A DNA stretch of 64,000 nucleotides from Melampsora larici-populina 98AG31 (GCF_000204055.1 NW_006768793.1:339983-403982), one strand, 5' to 3'. Counted from the first letter of the stretch, positions 23,640-35,660 are shown. Notes: a model not told the origin generated them from the sequence alone. Program-made: numbers and translations.

Positions 23640-24330
23640 GACTAGTCAGCATTATTTCCCCGTTATGACTTGCAAGGACACAATTGTTGATAACTTTTTC
23701 AATTGTAATCGAAAATCCTTGAAAAATGTCTCATTTTTTCCGCACATGTTAGCAATATATGACTGCACTACCATATCACACTCACCATATATGTTGTAAT
23801 TTTCTTAGCCGCATTTATATCCCCCGTCCAGTACTATTTTGCATCATGAGTTGCAAGGACACAATTGTCAATAACTTTTTCAATTGTAATCCAAATGCCT
23901 TCAAAAATGGCACATCTTTTCCACTCATGTTGGGGCTTCATGAATCTGCAATCATATAAGACCTATCACATTCATAACACTATACATAGCTGTGTTATCT
24001 TCCCCGGTCAGTACTATTTCACATGCAGAGTCGCAAGGATACAATTGTTGATAACTTTGTCAGTTGTAAACCAAATGCCGCGAAAACAGGCTCATTGTAT
24101 TTGCAAATGTTTTAAAAATATGACTGCACTTTCACGTAACATGCACCACATGTGTAGCAACCCCCATAGCTACATATATCTTCTTTGTCCCGTACTATCT
24201 CACATAATGAGCTTCAAGGACACAATTGTTAATAAATTTTTCAATTGTGATCCAAATGCCTTAAAAAAGCTCTCATTTTTTAGGCTCATACTAGGTCTTC
24301 AATAATTTACCATCAAATTACACCCATCAC
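23640..24330 (+). repeat. Tandem array of ~178-bp units, right arm of the palindrome
   Basis: The block gcaaggacacaattgttgat recurs near 23676, 23852, 24031 and 24214 (spacings of about 176, 179 and 183). Each copy is followed by aactttttcaattgtaatcc and then caaatgcc. Confidence 0.8.
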
Positions 24331-25702
24331 ATGTACAATTATCTACATAGCCACATTTGTCTGGCATATCCAGCGCAGTAACTTGTAACAACAGATGGCT
24401 AATAACTGTTTTGTTTTTGCTCTTGTTATAACAGAGCCCTTGAAATGCAGTTGTGCATCAAACTGAAGTCTCATCTCATCTGGTCCTTGAAAAATGAAAG
24501 AGATAGCACATTTTTTCTAAAAAAGCATATTTTTTGTCATTTGATCCTCAACTTAATACGACACACTAAAACCAAAGCAAGATACAAGCAAGGAAGAAAA
24601 ATATTATTTAAAGAGGTAGACAGGCTTATTGAGCATGTGAATAAAGGAGATGAGACACAAGACAAGGGAAAAAAACTAGATTGATTCTACATCTGAATTC
24701 CCTCATAATCAGTACTAAAATGCATTGATGACTTGAATAAAACAAACAAAGCATTTGCTTTCTTGCCAAATATTGGCATCTGCTTTTTCGCCAGATATTG
24801 AGAAGCCATGGGGTGGATGTGTTCATGAAGATAAATATCGATGATTGTTCAGGATTATTTCGCACAAAGTAACCACTACAGGAATAGTACTTTTTCTATT
24901 AGTTGAAGTTAAGCTTTGAGATTCAAGTTAAGATTATCTTGTTTATGATTTCGTTTATTGATTGGGTTACCTAACTCACAAAAATTGAGATATCCATTAT
25001 TTGATCAGGGATATGTATCAATGTCCACAAATGCAAAGCATGTACATACTCATCAAACAAGTAACATTCAAAGTTACTAGTGACCACTTGAGCTTCACCT
25101 AGATGTCACCTTGAGCATTGATTCTTCGCTCCATTGAAAACTAGTAAGTTCGAGTTTTGATCAATCAGATTTAGCCACTTTGGAAGGTGATGTGAATTCG
25201 AGTATTGTGAAGATCGCGAGTGTGAAGATTGCGAATGGAATAGGTACACCTCTGGATTGGTTTGTGAACCTTTTCCCATTCTCTTGATATTGAACTGAGA
25301 CGCGTTGGGAATGGCGGAATCGAGTTGGTAGTAGATCTATCACAATACTGATGACAAGAGTGATAAGAAGCGGTCGCCAAAGTTGATGTGGTGCGAACAG
25401 CTCGGTGATGGCGAAGAGGTGATCGAAGTTGATGTGGTGCAAATCGTGAAGGTCCCAACGATGAAGTTGTGACTCGTAAGTCAGCCACCCTCTCGGGACC
25501 GGTGTGGCCTGTACCGGGGGTATATACATAGGGGACTTGGTTGTTTTTCGATTATGAGGGCAATCCAGCAGCGATAGTGGCGATAACGAGCGATAACGAG
25601 CGATAGGGCATTCCACTGTCTAGAGCAGTTGTACAGGTATATTGTATAGACTGCTCTAGATAGCTGGACAGGTAGTCCTGCGGTGGATTCTGAATTCATT
25701 CC

Positions 25703-27860
25703 ATACACCACGGGGGCGTCCTGACCGCCAAAAGGTCATCCTCGCTGGCCACCACCAGGCGGTCGCTCTGTGCGGAGTGACTGACCACCAGCAGGTAGTC
25801 AGTTTGGCGACGACCAATTGGCGAACTGTAAGGTGCTTGAAAGATCAGCGGGGAGGCGCCTTACAGCTCGCCAAAAGTGCAGGCGTGCGCGGCCTGCAGG
25901 TGGCCTGCAGGCCATCAATTCAGTCGGGGCAATAAACGTGTTGGGCCGTTTGGATTGGAATTGGGCGGGGCAGGGACCGCTCTGATTCAAAAATGGGTAA
26001 TAACGTAATGCACAATGCATTACTAGGCGGTGGCATGTCAAGGGTGCAGCTATCGGAAGAAAAGCTTGTATTGATGAGGTCACAAATAACAAGGTTGATT
26101 GGAAGAAATACGTCAAAACACTTTAAATGAACATCAGATTTTCTTCGATTGGTGTGTTGGATCCTGTTAATATGACAAAGTAGCAACTTTCATGACCAGA
26201 CCGAACAGGAATGAGATGAAAAAGAAAAGAAAAAGTTTAGTCGCAACAATTTCATTCGAACTCTTCTTCAATTCCTTCAATTCCCCCAGCTTCAATCCTG
26301 GCCATCTCATCTTGTATGGCCTCCTTGCAAGGCAGATCAAAAGTCACCCGAGGTTTGAATGCGGTGAAGAGGCCTTTGCCACGAAAGTTCTTCCGATCCT
26401 CATGGTATACCAGTCTATAAAAGCTGCAATTTGAAACGGTGATTAGCTGGATGAGATAAAGCAACAAAGAGAACAGACAAACAAACTGAGACTCACCAAA
26501 TATGCGACCTGTCACCGATGTAAATCTTTGGTTTTAATCCATAGCGTCTCAATATCACGGTTATCCTCCTCTTCCGCACAATTATTCGCAATCCACCAGG
26601 ATACGAGACCAAAACGGCCAAGGACAGATGAAGAGAATAGGCTGGCTTACCCCTAGGACGTTATTACATATCATGGAACCGGCATGAGGGCTACTTCCTT
26701 CATGGTGACCTGTCAGACCAATATCAACAAAGCGGCCTGGATGTGTAAGAGACAGAGATGACAACTTGCCTGATGATTCACCAAGGTTTGGGCGACTTGT
26801 GGCCCCTTGGACGGCGCGTTGCGACAAAGAGGCCTCGCGATGGGCCAAGAGTGTGCTCGACATCCTGTCGATTCGGCCTATGGGATAGAATAGATGAATC
26901 ATCTTTTCCTCAATGAGACGTGAAAAGGAAGAGCTGACCCATCGACGGAGTGGATAAACCATTAGCTCCCCCGCGTGTGTTTGTTGCGATGACATGAAGT
27001 GGAGATGTTGAAAACTGATGTGAAATTGAGAATGGAAAGATAATCTGATGATTCGAAGTTGAGGATGAACTTTGAGACAAGAAACAGGAGGACCGCAATT
27101 TTAACTCAGGTGAGGATGAAGTTTCAAACGAGAGACAGAAGGTCCGCAGGTTTAACTCGAGCGCTCATGCGAGAAGCAAAAGAGACCCAGGGGTGACAAC
27201 GCGACACGAGAAAAGTTTTAACGCAGGGATGAAGGCCACCATGCAGCCTCTGATGGGAGACAAGAAACCCAACACGATATGTGCAACCTGGGCTGAGCCT
27301 TGAGGGTTGGGAGTCGAAACGATAAAGCAGGATAAACAAACGCAATGCAATGGTACACAAGAAACATCTCAGAAGACATCTAAAACACAGTTTGAGCCTT
27401 GAGGGTTGGGAAGTTGATACAATTAACCTCCATAGACCCAAACAAAATGGGAGGGGAGGATCTCAACACGTGCTGAGATTTGGGTGGTTGAGAGAGGCAT
27501 GGTTGTGATGTTTGCTTGCATCGGTCCTGTCATCCACGCAGACTGATCGAAGGGCTGAGCTCAGCAGGCGAAGTCTGCCTCATCCTTGCGCTTACTTCGC
27601 TCAGCCGTGACTTTTGGGAAGGTGCCGCCCAATTTCACGCTTGACCAAACAGGGACCAAGCAGGCGGTCTATAGGCCCGCAGAGGGCGTCTACAAGTCAC
27701 GCTGCTGGCCGCTCTGGATTGAAAGAGGGGCGGCCCGCGAAGGCCAGCCCTGGGTGGCCTGCAGTCTAGCCAGGGGCGAGTTTCGGGTCGGAATCTGACC
27801 TGACGTATTTAAGACCGGTTGGGACCAACTTCTGACCCAGGATCCCCCCGTGGTGTAGAC
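25703..27860. mobile_element. Possible inverted-repeat-bounded segment (TACACCACGGGGG ends)
   Basis: TACACCACGGGGG at 25703 and its inverse near 27860 bracket a GC-richer 2.2-kb segment. Similarity extends only about 18 bp, and I find no target duplication. It may be a transposon carrying the gene at 26252-26995, or two unrelated ends. Confidence 0.3.
26252..26995 (-). CDS. Unrecognised multi-exon protein
   Basis: I read an ATG at 26995 and a first exon rich in Ser/Arg (MSSQQTHAGELMVYPLRRWV). A middle exon contains GRFVDIGLTGHHEGSSPHAG and a third a basic stretch (RITVILRRYGLKPKIYIGDR). The last exon reads FYRLVYHEDRKNFRGKGLFT and ends in an acidic GIEGIEEEFE at a TGA at 26252-26254. The last two exons are joined by a clean GT-AG intron (donor tg|gtgagt, acceptor gcag|ctttt) that keeps the frame. 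Earlier joins are less certain and one may need a GC donor. The small size and basic character would suit an organellar or RNA-binding protein, but I do not recognise the family. Confidence 0.5.
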
Positions 27861-28369
27861 AATCTCAGATTCCTCTTGAATTCATCATTCATCAAAATAC
27901 AGTTTGCCTCAAAGTTCTTCATTCGTCAGTCACTCACTCAACGGTATAGCCAACTGATCCATGACATCAAGTTGTTGCATTGCTTACACAGATCAAGCTG
28001 ATGATTAGTCATCTTTTATTTTTATCATGTGATCTCTGAAAGTATGAAGAACTTTGAGTTATAATTAGCAACAAGAGGCTTTGGATTTTACAAACACATC
28101 AGTTAACCCAAATGATTTGGTAAGTGATTTATAACGGTGAGGTGTATACTTAGATGGAGGGCTCGACCATAAATGACGTCTTCAAGGGGCTACTCTAGTC
28201 TGCAAGGCGATCTGTGCTGAGCAGAACATGAGGAGATTAAGGCGCGATTCGGCTCCTAGCAATTCCTTCATTGCCTTTTTGATTTTGAAACTTCAAACAG
28301 GTTCCAAATGACTCTCACAAAGCCATATCGAGTTTTTGATACCAAAAGGAGAGAACACTCAAACTTAAC
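27000..28369. other. Intergenic stretch with short direct repeats
   Basis: TGAGCCTTGAGGGTTGGGA occurs twice about 99 bp apart (near 27294 and 27393), and related tttaac(t/g)c(a/g) blocks recur at 27100-27230. No gene is recognised. Confidence 0.5.
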
Positions 28370-28372
28370 TAA

Positions 28373-29535
28373 GGCCCTGTTTGGTATGGCTTATAGATTT
28401 TATAAATGCATTATCAATGAATACATTATGCAATTGTAAAACGTATTATTTTGGGAATTCACGTTCCAAAATTGGTAAACTGCGAGAATCGGCTTTTCAA
28501 AGTCGAAATTGATGGATGGCGTTTGGTACGTACCATTCGCCATCTTTCAAAATTCGAAAGACAACACAATGTCCGATCTGTCCGATTCCAACGACTCGCG
28601 ATGAACCAATTCATCAACCAAGTACTCGTCGTCTATTGAAGACTTGGTGGACAACCCTTAGAGAGCACATCAAACATCGAGTTTGATGACCAGATACATA
28701 CTCAACTGGAATGAGAGCTGGTCCTCCAAACACTTCAAAGGAAGGAGGAAAAAAGGATTGATTGCCTCAAATGTATTAAAGCACAGTAGACCAGATATAT
28801 GAAGACATCTGGAGCACAATGAAAACACAGTGGGCCAGCAAATACAAGAAAATAGAATTCCAATACAATACAAAAGACTAGGGGGTATGAAACACTTCAT
28901 GAAGCATGAAAGTAACATGTCTAGAAACCCTTGGACATTGAATAAAGGCTTAAATGCTGATGAAAAAAACTAAAAGAGGACAACATAGACTCAAAGATAA
29001 AATAAGACGCTTGAATCGAGTAAAAAGGAGTGAGATGACGCATGGCCTCGTTGTGTACGATGAGCAGTTGATTAGTTCAGCAACTTAACCCCAAGTTTGA
29101 ATCGCAAACTACACCTGTGGTCGCTTAATGGCTACCTTCAGAGGAAGAGCTCTTGACGGAATGTTCAGGGTATTGTTTGGTAATACAGGGCTAGTGTTGA
29201 TGCTAAGAGATGACTTTGGACTTTGGTGTGGAAGTGGGCTGTCGGCAAAAGAAACAGAAATTTCAAGAGAAAAGTTGCCTTGATCCTGCCGAGGGTCGAG
29301 TTCGAAGGCTTGTCCTGGGTTTGATAATGGATTATTGAATTTTGAAAGCTGCTCCAGGGCAGCTTTCAAAATGCCACATTTTTGATCGAAATAATAGATT
29401 ATCGGCTGTGAAATACATTTGTAAAAAAGGGGCAAAAGTGATACCAAACGGGTTTTTTTGAAAATGCGAAAAATAGATTATTTTTAAAAAATAATGCATT
29501 TTGGCGCATTTTTGTAAGCCATACCAAACGGGGCC
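28373..29535. mobile_element. Tourist/PIF-Harbinger-like element, TAA target duplication
   Basis: The left end GGCCCTGTTTGGTATGGCTTA matches the inverted right end at 20 of 21 bases. TAA flanks both sides (28370-28372, 29536-29538). GGCC-GTTTGG ends and a TAA/TTA duplication are typical of Tourist MITEs. It is 1163 bp, long for a MITE, with no recognisable transposase. A nested partial end (accaaacggg) at about 29452 suggests secondary insertion. Confidence 0.65.
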
Positions 29536-29539
29536 TAAG

Positions 29540-30043
29540 TCCTCTCGCTGCAGTGGCACGTACCTGCCGCTCCAGCGAGGATTGGAATCTTCTCGAAGAC
29601 TCACAAGGTTCGTTTAAATAATCTTCCGAGAGTCGGTGCCGAGGGTGTTTAAAAGATCTTTTGTTCGCAAGAACAACCAGCTAGGGGTTTTCCAACACTA
29701 TGATGTGTGTATGAAGACTGTTTACCTTGCGGATGATGATGACTAAATCTATTGAAATGAAGTGATTGGGGTTGAAACAGTCAAAGATAGAGATGACTAA
29801 ATTTGATGAAAGAATGGCGTGATTTCTTGGAATGGGTGTAAGGTCGAAGGATCAAACATTTTCTTGTTTCGTATAAATATCTCTAATCGATCATCGATCC
29901 TAATGCCATTTCACCATCCATCTTGTTTATTAGAACTTTTCATAAAGCAGATACACGCTTCAAAAGATTTCGAAACAAAACATTGGACTAAAAACCTTTT
30001 TCATTAGATTTCCAACTCGTTTCCATTTTCTTTTTCTTTCGAA
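29540..30043. other. Upstream region of the PAPS reductase gene
   Basis: AT-rich sequence without a convincing ORF. The 40 bases before the ATG at 30044 are pyrimidine-rich (ttccattttctttttctttcg), as is common upstream of fungal starts. Confidence 0.4.
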
Positions 30044-31089
30044 ATGTTTGATTCAGAAAGACACGTTAAATCATTGAGTTCAAAACCAATCTTAGACCAA
30101 TCAGCCCACTCAACCCCCATAGAATTCATGAACAAGAACGAATTAAAATCGATCAATGCTCATCTAGAAAGTCTCTCACCTATCGAAATCCTAAAATGGT
30201 CAATAGATCATTTACCAAACCTATATCAAATCACTTCATTTGGTTTAACAGGTTGTGCGATCATAGATATGATTTCTAAACTTTCACATTCGACTTTAGT
30301 TCCTTTAATCTTTATTGATACACTTTATCATTTTAATCAAACCTATCAAACTCTTTCTGATTTGTCAGAAAAATATCATTTTCAATTATATCGGTTTTAT
30401 CCTAATGGATCGAATCATCGAAAAGATTTTGAAAATTTATTGGGAAGTAAGCTTTGGGAAACTGATGAAGCTACGTACGATTTCTTAACTAAAGTAAGTT
30501 TCTCGAATCTTGTTATAAAACCAACATGTACAAAACTGACTTGTTTTTGTAAATATCTGATACTCATTTATGTAGATTGAACCAGCAAGAAGAGCGTATG
30601 AAGAATTAGGTGTCAAATCAATCATCACTGGACGTAGGAGATCACAAGGGTTCGAAAGAGAAAGGATTCCGATCTTAGAAATCGATGAAACTGGTCTGAT
30701 CAAATTAAATCCATTAGCTAGATGGGATTGGAATCAAACATTACAATATATCAAAGATGAAAATGTACCATACAATCGATTAATCGATTTAGGATTCAAA
30801 TCGATTGGTGATTTCCATTCGACAGTTTTACCTACCAAAGATGATGAATCTAAGGAAATTGTTGAAAGGTCTGGTAGATGGTCTGGTTCTAGGAAAACTG
30901 AATGTGGATTACATCAAGTAAGTTTCAACCCCTTCTCATCAGGTTTCGATGATAGGAAGATTCAAACTCATCAATCTCACTTTCGGTTGGTTGCTTTTTT
31001 AGGATTATTTTAAAGCTAAGATGAAGTATGAAAAATCTCAAATCGAAAACAAATTCAAGTCTCGTGATGTGTTACGTGATGAAATTTAA
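30044..31089 (+). CDS. MET16: Phosphoadenylyl-sulfate (PAPS) reductase, 3 exons
   Basis: Exons 30044-30493, 30576-30917 and 31003-31089 are joined by GT-AG introns and give about 292 residues, the usual size. The enzyme reduces PAPS to sulfite and PAP with thioredoxin, in cytosolic sulfate assimilation. Visible family features are the nucleotide-binding region (TSFGLTGCAIIDMISKL), LIFIDTLYHFNQTYQ, KIEPARRAYEELG across the first intron, TGRRRSQG, NPLARWDWNQTLQYI, VPYNRLIDLGFKSIGDFHST, and the C-terminal active-site KTECGLH with its catalytic Cys. The start is the first in-frame ATG, after a pyrimidine-rich leader. No neighbours from the same pathway are in the window. Family assignment is firm. 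Confidence 0.95.
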
Positions 31090-31829
31090 TTCATCAAAAA
31101 TCATTAAACCAATCTTCGATCTTTCAATTCTTCTGATTTGTTCATTGTTTTTCATCTAGAAAATTCATTTGTTAATCAGATATCTCTTTTGATGATTTGT
31201 AAATACAGACAATTTCTTTAGTCATTATTTCTTTTTGTGGCAACTTGCATCTCAATTTCTTTTCAGTGTTCCAGATGCAAATAATTTTGTTAAAGATTTC
31301 AAAATTGACATCAGTTTTCCATTTTTTTCAGTAAACAAGAACCGAAGCCATCTTTTTACCATTTTAGTCATTTTACCCAAGGTATTCTTGATGCATTGTG
31401 TTGACTGAATTTGTGTTCAAGAAACCTGTTGACCATTCCAACACTTTAATTATCAATTTGAAGGGTCCTAGTACAATGCACAAATTCAACTTTTGGCACA
31501 AATTTTTCATCATTCCATTTTGACTTTATTGAGAATGAACTGATGTTGATCAAAGTGTTAGATCAGTTTGATTTACCTTCTTGATCTTCTCAGGCAGATT
31601 GATTTGAAACTGACAACCCCATCATAAGAACTTGCTCAACTGATCAATATTCAAAGCATCTATTCAAACCCAGATCAATCAGTTTGTGACACCACCAATC
31701 TCAAAGTTGTGTATCTTGTCCAAATCGAAATTCATATCCTGCAAAACATTCATAGAAAGCATAAAACAGAACAATTTTGCTTGTCCACATCATGCAAGAA
31801 CAATCACAAACTCCTACTACTCTTGAATG
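31090..31829. other. Intergenic AT-rich stretch
   Basis: No ORF, repeat boundary or RNA gene is recognised. Confidence 0.5.
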
Positions 31830-31839
31830 GGGTGATCAA

Positions 31840-32457
31840 CTAACTTAACTAAGTCCCTCTGTGGCCCAGACACTTTTTTGTCGCGAGCTCGGGTGTCTGG
31901 GAGAGGGACTTAGGAATTATCGGCCTTCCCCAGTGTGTTGGCAGGGCCTTCAAAATGAAAGTTTGGCGGAGAGGTTTTTTCAAAACAAAAAAACACCCAC
32001 TTCCTCTCAATCGACCCCCATGCTCATTTGAACTGGAGATACTTGTGACCACTGCCTTCAGATCTGTCTATTCATATTTCTTGTATCTCACTCTGAGCTC
32101 TCTCAAAAATGAAAGAAAGATTTTGAAATTTGAAATTTCGTGACTGTACCTTTAAAACAAAATTTACAAACAATCTAAATAACACATTCTTCTTTCTCTT
32201 CCAGGAGGCTCAATAGTCAATCAATGAACTTTGTTCAAAAACCAAAGTTGTTCATCTTAATGTCCTTCAGATTTTGTCCTCTCCAGAAATTGTGTATTGC
32301 CCAAACTACAGAAGATGCAAGATTGTAGAAGAGCAGGGACCCAAAAGGCCCTGCTGGTACACCAAAAACAGCCAATAATTTGCAAGTCCCTATCCAGGGC
32401 ACCAAGCTTGCAAAGGTAAGAAAGCCCCTGCCAGAATTGGGACCTGTGTTAAGTTAG
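31840..32457. mobile_element. MULE-type MITE (618 bp) with 9-bp target duplication
   Basis: The ends CTAACTTAACTAAGTCCC and inverted CTAACTTAACACAGGTCCC are flanked by GGTGATCAA on both sides (31831-31839, 32458-32466). A 9-bp duplication is the Mutator signature. The ends differ from those of the complete MULE at 10339, so that transposase is not obviously its source. Confidence 0.75.
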
Positions 32458-32473
32458 GGTGATCAAGTGATGA

Positions 32474-33096
32474 TACTGCAAACATTATTCAACTTCCCCA
32501 AGTGGGCAGGAAAAAATGATTGGGAGTATGATTTGTCATAAAATGATCTATCACTCCAAACCTGAGCCATAACACCCACACTACATATGTGTAGCAGGCT
32601 CAGTGAATAGGTGGTTATCATGTACATACATGTTTGCTCAGTTATCTGCTCATCAGGATAAGTTATTCATATGTAATACATGCTGTAACTTTTTTCAGAT
32701 TGACAAAAACATTCAACAGATTGACTACATACACTGACTCAACATTTTGGTGTAATCTCATCAACTCAAATGCATGCAACACCCTTTCTGTTACTACGAA
32801 ATAACTTCAACAAGATTGCCTGAGAAGCTACAGAATTATATGTAGTAAATTTTTGGGACAATTTTTGCAAAGTCAAAAAAGTTACATGTGATATAACATG
32901 TGATTTATTTATTCTGGTGGGCAGAAAACTGAGCAGACCTGTATGTACATGATAGACAACTATTTACTTGGCTTGCTGCACATATGTAGGGTGGGTGTTA
33001 AGGCTCGGGTGTGCTGTATTGAGTCCATTTATGACAAACTGTACTATTGATCATTTTCCTCTCCCAACTTGAGGAAGTTGAATGATCTTCACAGTG
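32474..33096. mobile_element. CACTG-type non-autonomous element (623 bp)
   Basis: The left end is TACTGCAAACATT and the inverted right end CACTGTGAAGATC, with TGA on both sides (32471-32473, 33097-33099). It shares the cctgagccataacac, actacatatgtg and catgtacatacat blocks with the element at 19637. It sits just next to the target duplication of the MULE-type MITE. Confidence 0.78.
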
Positions 33097-33887
33097 TGAA
33101 GATGAGGATCATGATGGATAATGGGGAATATATGATCTCATTTAATGGAACCAAACAAATTGCTCTCCTTATTCTTACACAATCTTTTGATTGTCATCTC
33201 ACACCTCTTGTACCCCAGTCAAAGTGAGCCCACCTGACCGCCCTTTAGGTCAACTCAGATCTTCTCAAACCTTGTGTCCACCTAGTACTACCTTCCATAC
33301 ATCTAACAAACCAGAAGTGCATGAGTTAGGTATGAGAACCCTTGTAGTCTTTACTTCCATGTAAGCCAGACCATATGCTAGAATTGCTGGTCACCAGACT
33401 GTTGGATAGATAGAAAACTTTGATGTACCAAAGATTAGTATCAGATTCTGATATATTGAAATACAGCTGATGTGAGAAAGAATGTATTTATCAAACTTAC
33501 ATCATGGAATACAAAGCCTGTTTTGCTTCTTGCCCAAGTTTTGTTCTCTTCCAATTTACAGCATGTGGAGATGACAAAACCTGTAAAACCGGTTTTTTGA
33601 TCATTTTTTGACCATTGGTGCCAACAACAACAATTTTTTTCCAAAGAAAGTGGTCAATCCTTCTGAAATTGGTTGTAAAAGTGCATCCAGAAAAGATACT
33701 ACACATTTTTCCGCTGGCCCCAGCTAATGTGTTGTATCTTTTCCAGAAGCACTTGTACATAAAACTAAAAAAAATGTACAGTCCTACCTGGGCAATTAAA
33801 AAAGTTGGGTGCAAGATTTTTTGGTATGGGTTTTGATTGGTTCTGTGATTCAGTTTTCAAATTTGGCAGTAAAAAGTAACAAGATTG

Positions 33888-34140
33888 CACTGTAAACATC
33901 ATACATTATCCTGAAGTGGGAATGGTAAGTTGATCAAGAGTATAGTTTGTCACAAAAGCGTCATGATCTACTAATGCACACCTGAGCCATAACACCCATA
34001 CTACATATGTGCAACAGGCTGAGTAAACAGGTGGCTACCATGTACATACAGGTCTGCTCAGTTGTCTGCTCATTTGAATAAGTAAATCACATGTGATACA
34101 TCATGTCACTTTTTTCACTTTGAGAAAATTGTCCCAATTT
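33888..34140 (+). mobile_element. CACTG-type element, left end only
   Basis: It starts CACTGTAAACATC and then follows the 19637 family (gagtatag, cctgagccataacac, ctacatatgtg, catgtacatacagg, acatgtgata). No matching right end is found, so it is truncated near 34140. Confidence 0.65.
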
Positions 34141-34175
34141 GAGATGTAGGTGCCAAAAATCAGCACCTATGTGCT

Positions 34176-34200
34176 GTAGGCGCTGTTTGACAGCGCCTAC
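34176..34200. repeat. Perfect hairpin, 11-bp stem
   Basis: GTAGGCGCTGT and ACAGCGCCTAC are separated by ttg. A second, shorter stem (taggtgc/gcaccta) lies immediately upstream. The function is unknown. Confidence 0.8.
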
Positions 34201-34837
34201 TCAGGTGTACCGTGTGGGCGGTGTCTAGCAATTCCCCAAATAAATTCAGTAACACATTGACACCACATATCTTGACATGTTGCATTGAGGGTGAGTTTGA
34301 AATGAAATTCTGTTAGGATGGTTTAGGGCACATTTGGTTTGACTTACAAAAGTTTGTAAGGTACAAACTTTCCGACCCCGGAAAGTCAATTTTGGTTTCA
34401 AGTTGACTTTCATCAAAAAGTCAACTTAAGAGTACAGAAAAGCCATAATTTGTTTGTCAGCCAAAATCTTGTTGACCGTTTCAACTTTTCAACTTTCACA
34501 TCTTTTGATTTGTTTTTAGTTCCAAAACCAGCAATTGATTTACTTTTTTACTCATAATTTTCTTGTCTGAAGATTTGATTAATTCCAAAAAAATGAAATA
34601 CTTTTTTGCATATTGAACTTTTGTTTTGCTTATTGACCAGTGTGATTGATTTTCTAGTGAACAATAGAAATAACTAGCTTTCTCATCATTTAGATAGACG
34701 GCTCAATTGAGTGATATCATTAGAGGAGGTGTGGTGTATGGTGATTCGAGGTGAAGAATGGTGTCAATCAAGCATTGTGTTGAACCAATGTTGGGCCAGT
34801 GTGTTGCTTTGAGTGAGCAAAGTCAAGCAACAAACAC

Positions 34838-35179
34838 AGTGTAATTTTACTAGTCACTGGCAGGCCAGTGAGTTCCATTCACCTCAATCCAATCTCAATT
34901 CAATGTCAGTTCAATATCAGTTTGACCCCCAATTATGTTTGAGTGGGTGATATGCATGAGCTGCATACCCTCTCAAACCTTCCAGACATTCTGACACCTT
35001 CATGTATGGACATACAACCAAACTTTATTCCAGTTCATTCTGGAAGGTTGTTTGTCTGCTACTCTAGGCCAAACATTGAGATTGGATTGATATTGAACTG
35101 ACATGGATTTGAGATCGGATTGAGATTGGATTGAGCTGGACGTACTCACTGGCCTCCCAGTGAGTAGTAAAATGACACT
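34838..35179. mobile_element. Small inverted-repeat element (342 bp)
   Basis: AGTGTAATTTTACTAGTCAC on the left matches AGTGTCATTTTACTACTCAC inverted on the right. The match continues through ggccagtgagt and internal caatccaatctca/tgagattggattg blocks. I find no clear target duplication. Confidence 0.6.
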
Positions 35180-35345
35180 TACACCGCAACGGGTGCACAC
35201 AAGCAACGGCGGGCAACACAACGGTTCAGGTGTTGCTCGGTGCGTTGCCCCTCAGGAGCAGGTAAATTTACTGTTGTGTTGTGTTGTGGTGCGCTGCCGT
35301 TGCTGGCAACACAACGGGGCAACGGGGCCAGTCCGGCCCACTCAA
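35180..35345. repeat. GCAAC/GTTGC-rich repeat
   Basis: The pentamer GCAAC and its complement GTTGC recur many times in both orientations. The same character returns at 37580-37765, so the two are probably related copies. Confidence 0.45.
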
Positions 35346-35660
35346 GTTCCTGCTGTATATCATCATCAGCACTGGCAGCTCAGCATCCCTTCTGGCAACA
35401 TCTCTTTGGGCCTATGGTGGTAGATGCCAGTTTGAGGGAAGGTATGTTGAGCCCCTGAGTGGGAAAAAGAAGGAAAGATTGAAGGAATAATATGCAAGTG
35501 ATCTCACTGGCACTGGTGTTGAACTAGAGTACTGAAGCTCTGGTGTTGTGGATAGGTTGAGTGTTCTGTTTGAGTTGTTGAGAAGAGTTTGAAAGTGTAG
35601 ATTTGATGAAATGAAGATTGGGGAGAATGCATATGAATGTCTCAGAGTCTTGGAACAGGG

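Larger units (their letters stand above)
21310..25685. mobile_element. Giant palindromic (foldback) DNA transposon, 4376 bp, 8-bp target duplication
   Basis: The left end CACCGCAGGACTACCTGTCC is repeated inverted at 25685. GATTCTGA flanks both sides (21302-21309, 25686-25693). The two halves are inverted copies of each other almost to the centre near 23455, where matching arms (ccagaaactgag...ctcagtttctgg) surround a short unpaired core. The outer 1.3 kb of each arm is similar at many points. The inner parts are arrays of a ~178-bp unit. No long ORF is present; ORFs at 21212-21514 (+) and 25481-25711 (-) are the two arms read the same way, not separate genes. An 8-bp duplication with a CA-start fits hAT-like mobilisation, but the class is not certain. 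Confidence 0.85.

Noticed and set aside
22860..24330. CRISPR-like spaced repeats
   Set aside because: Units are ~178 bp, diverged and without unique spacers, in a eukaryotic transposon.
21212..25711. ORFs with similar peptides (SRAVYTIYLYNCSRQWNAL) on opposite strands at both ends
   Set aside because: They are the inverted arms of the palindromic element read twice, not a gene pair.
29540..29620. Possible tRNA (ggattggaatc with paired flanks)
   Set aside because: No complete cloverleaf or matching acceptor stem could be built.
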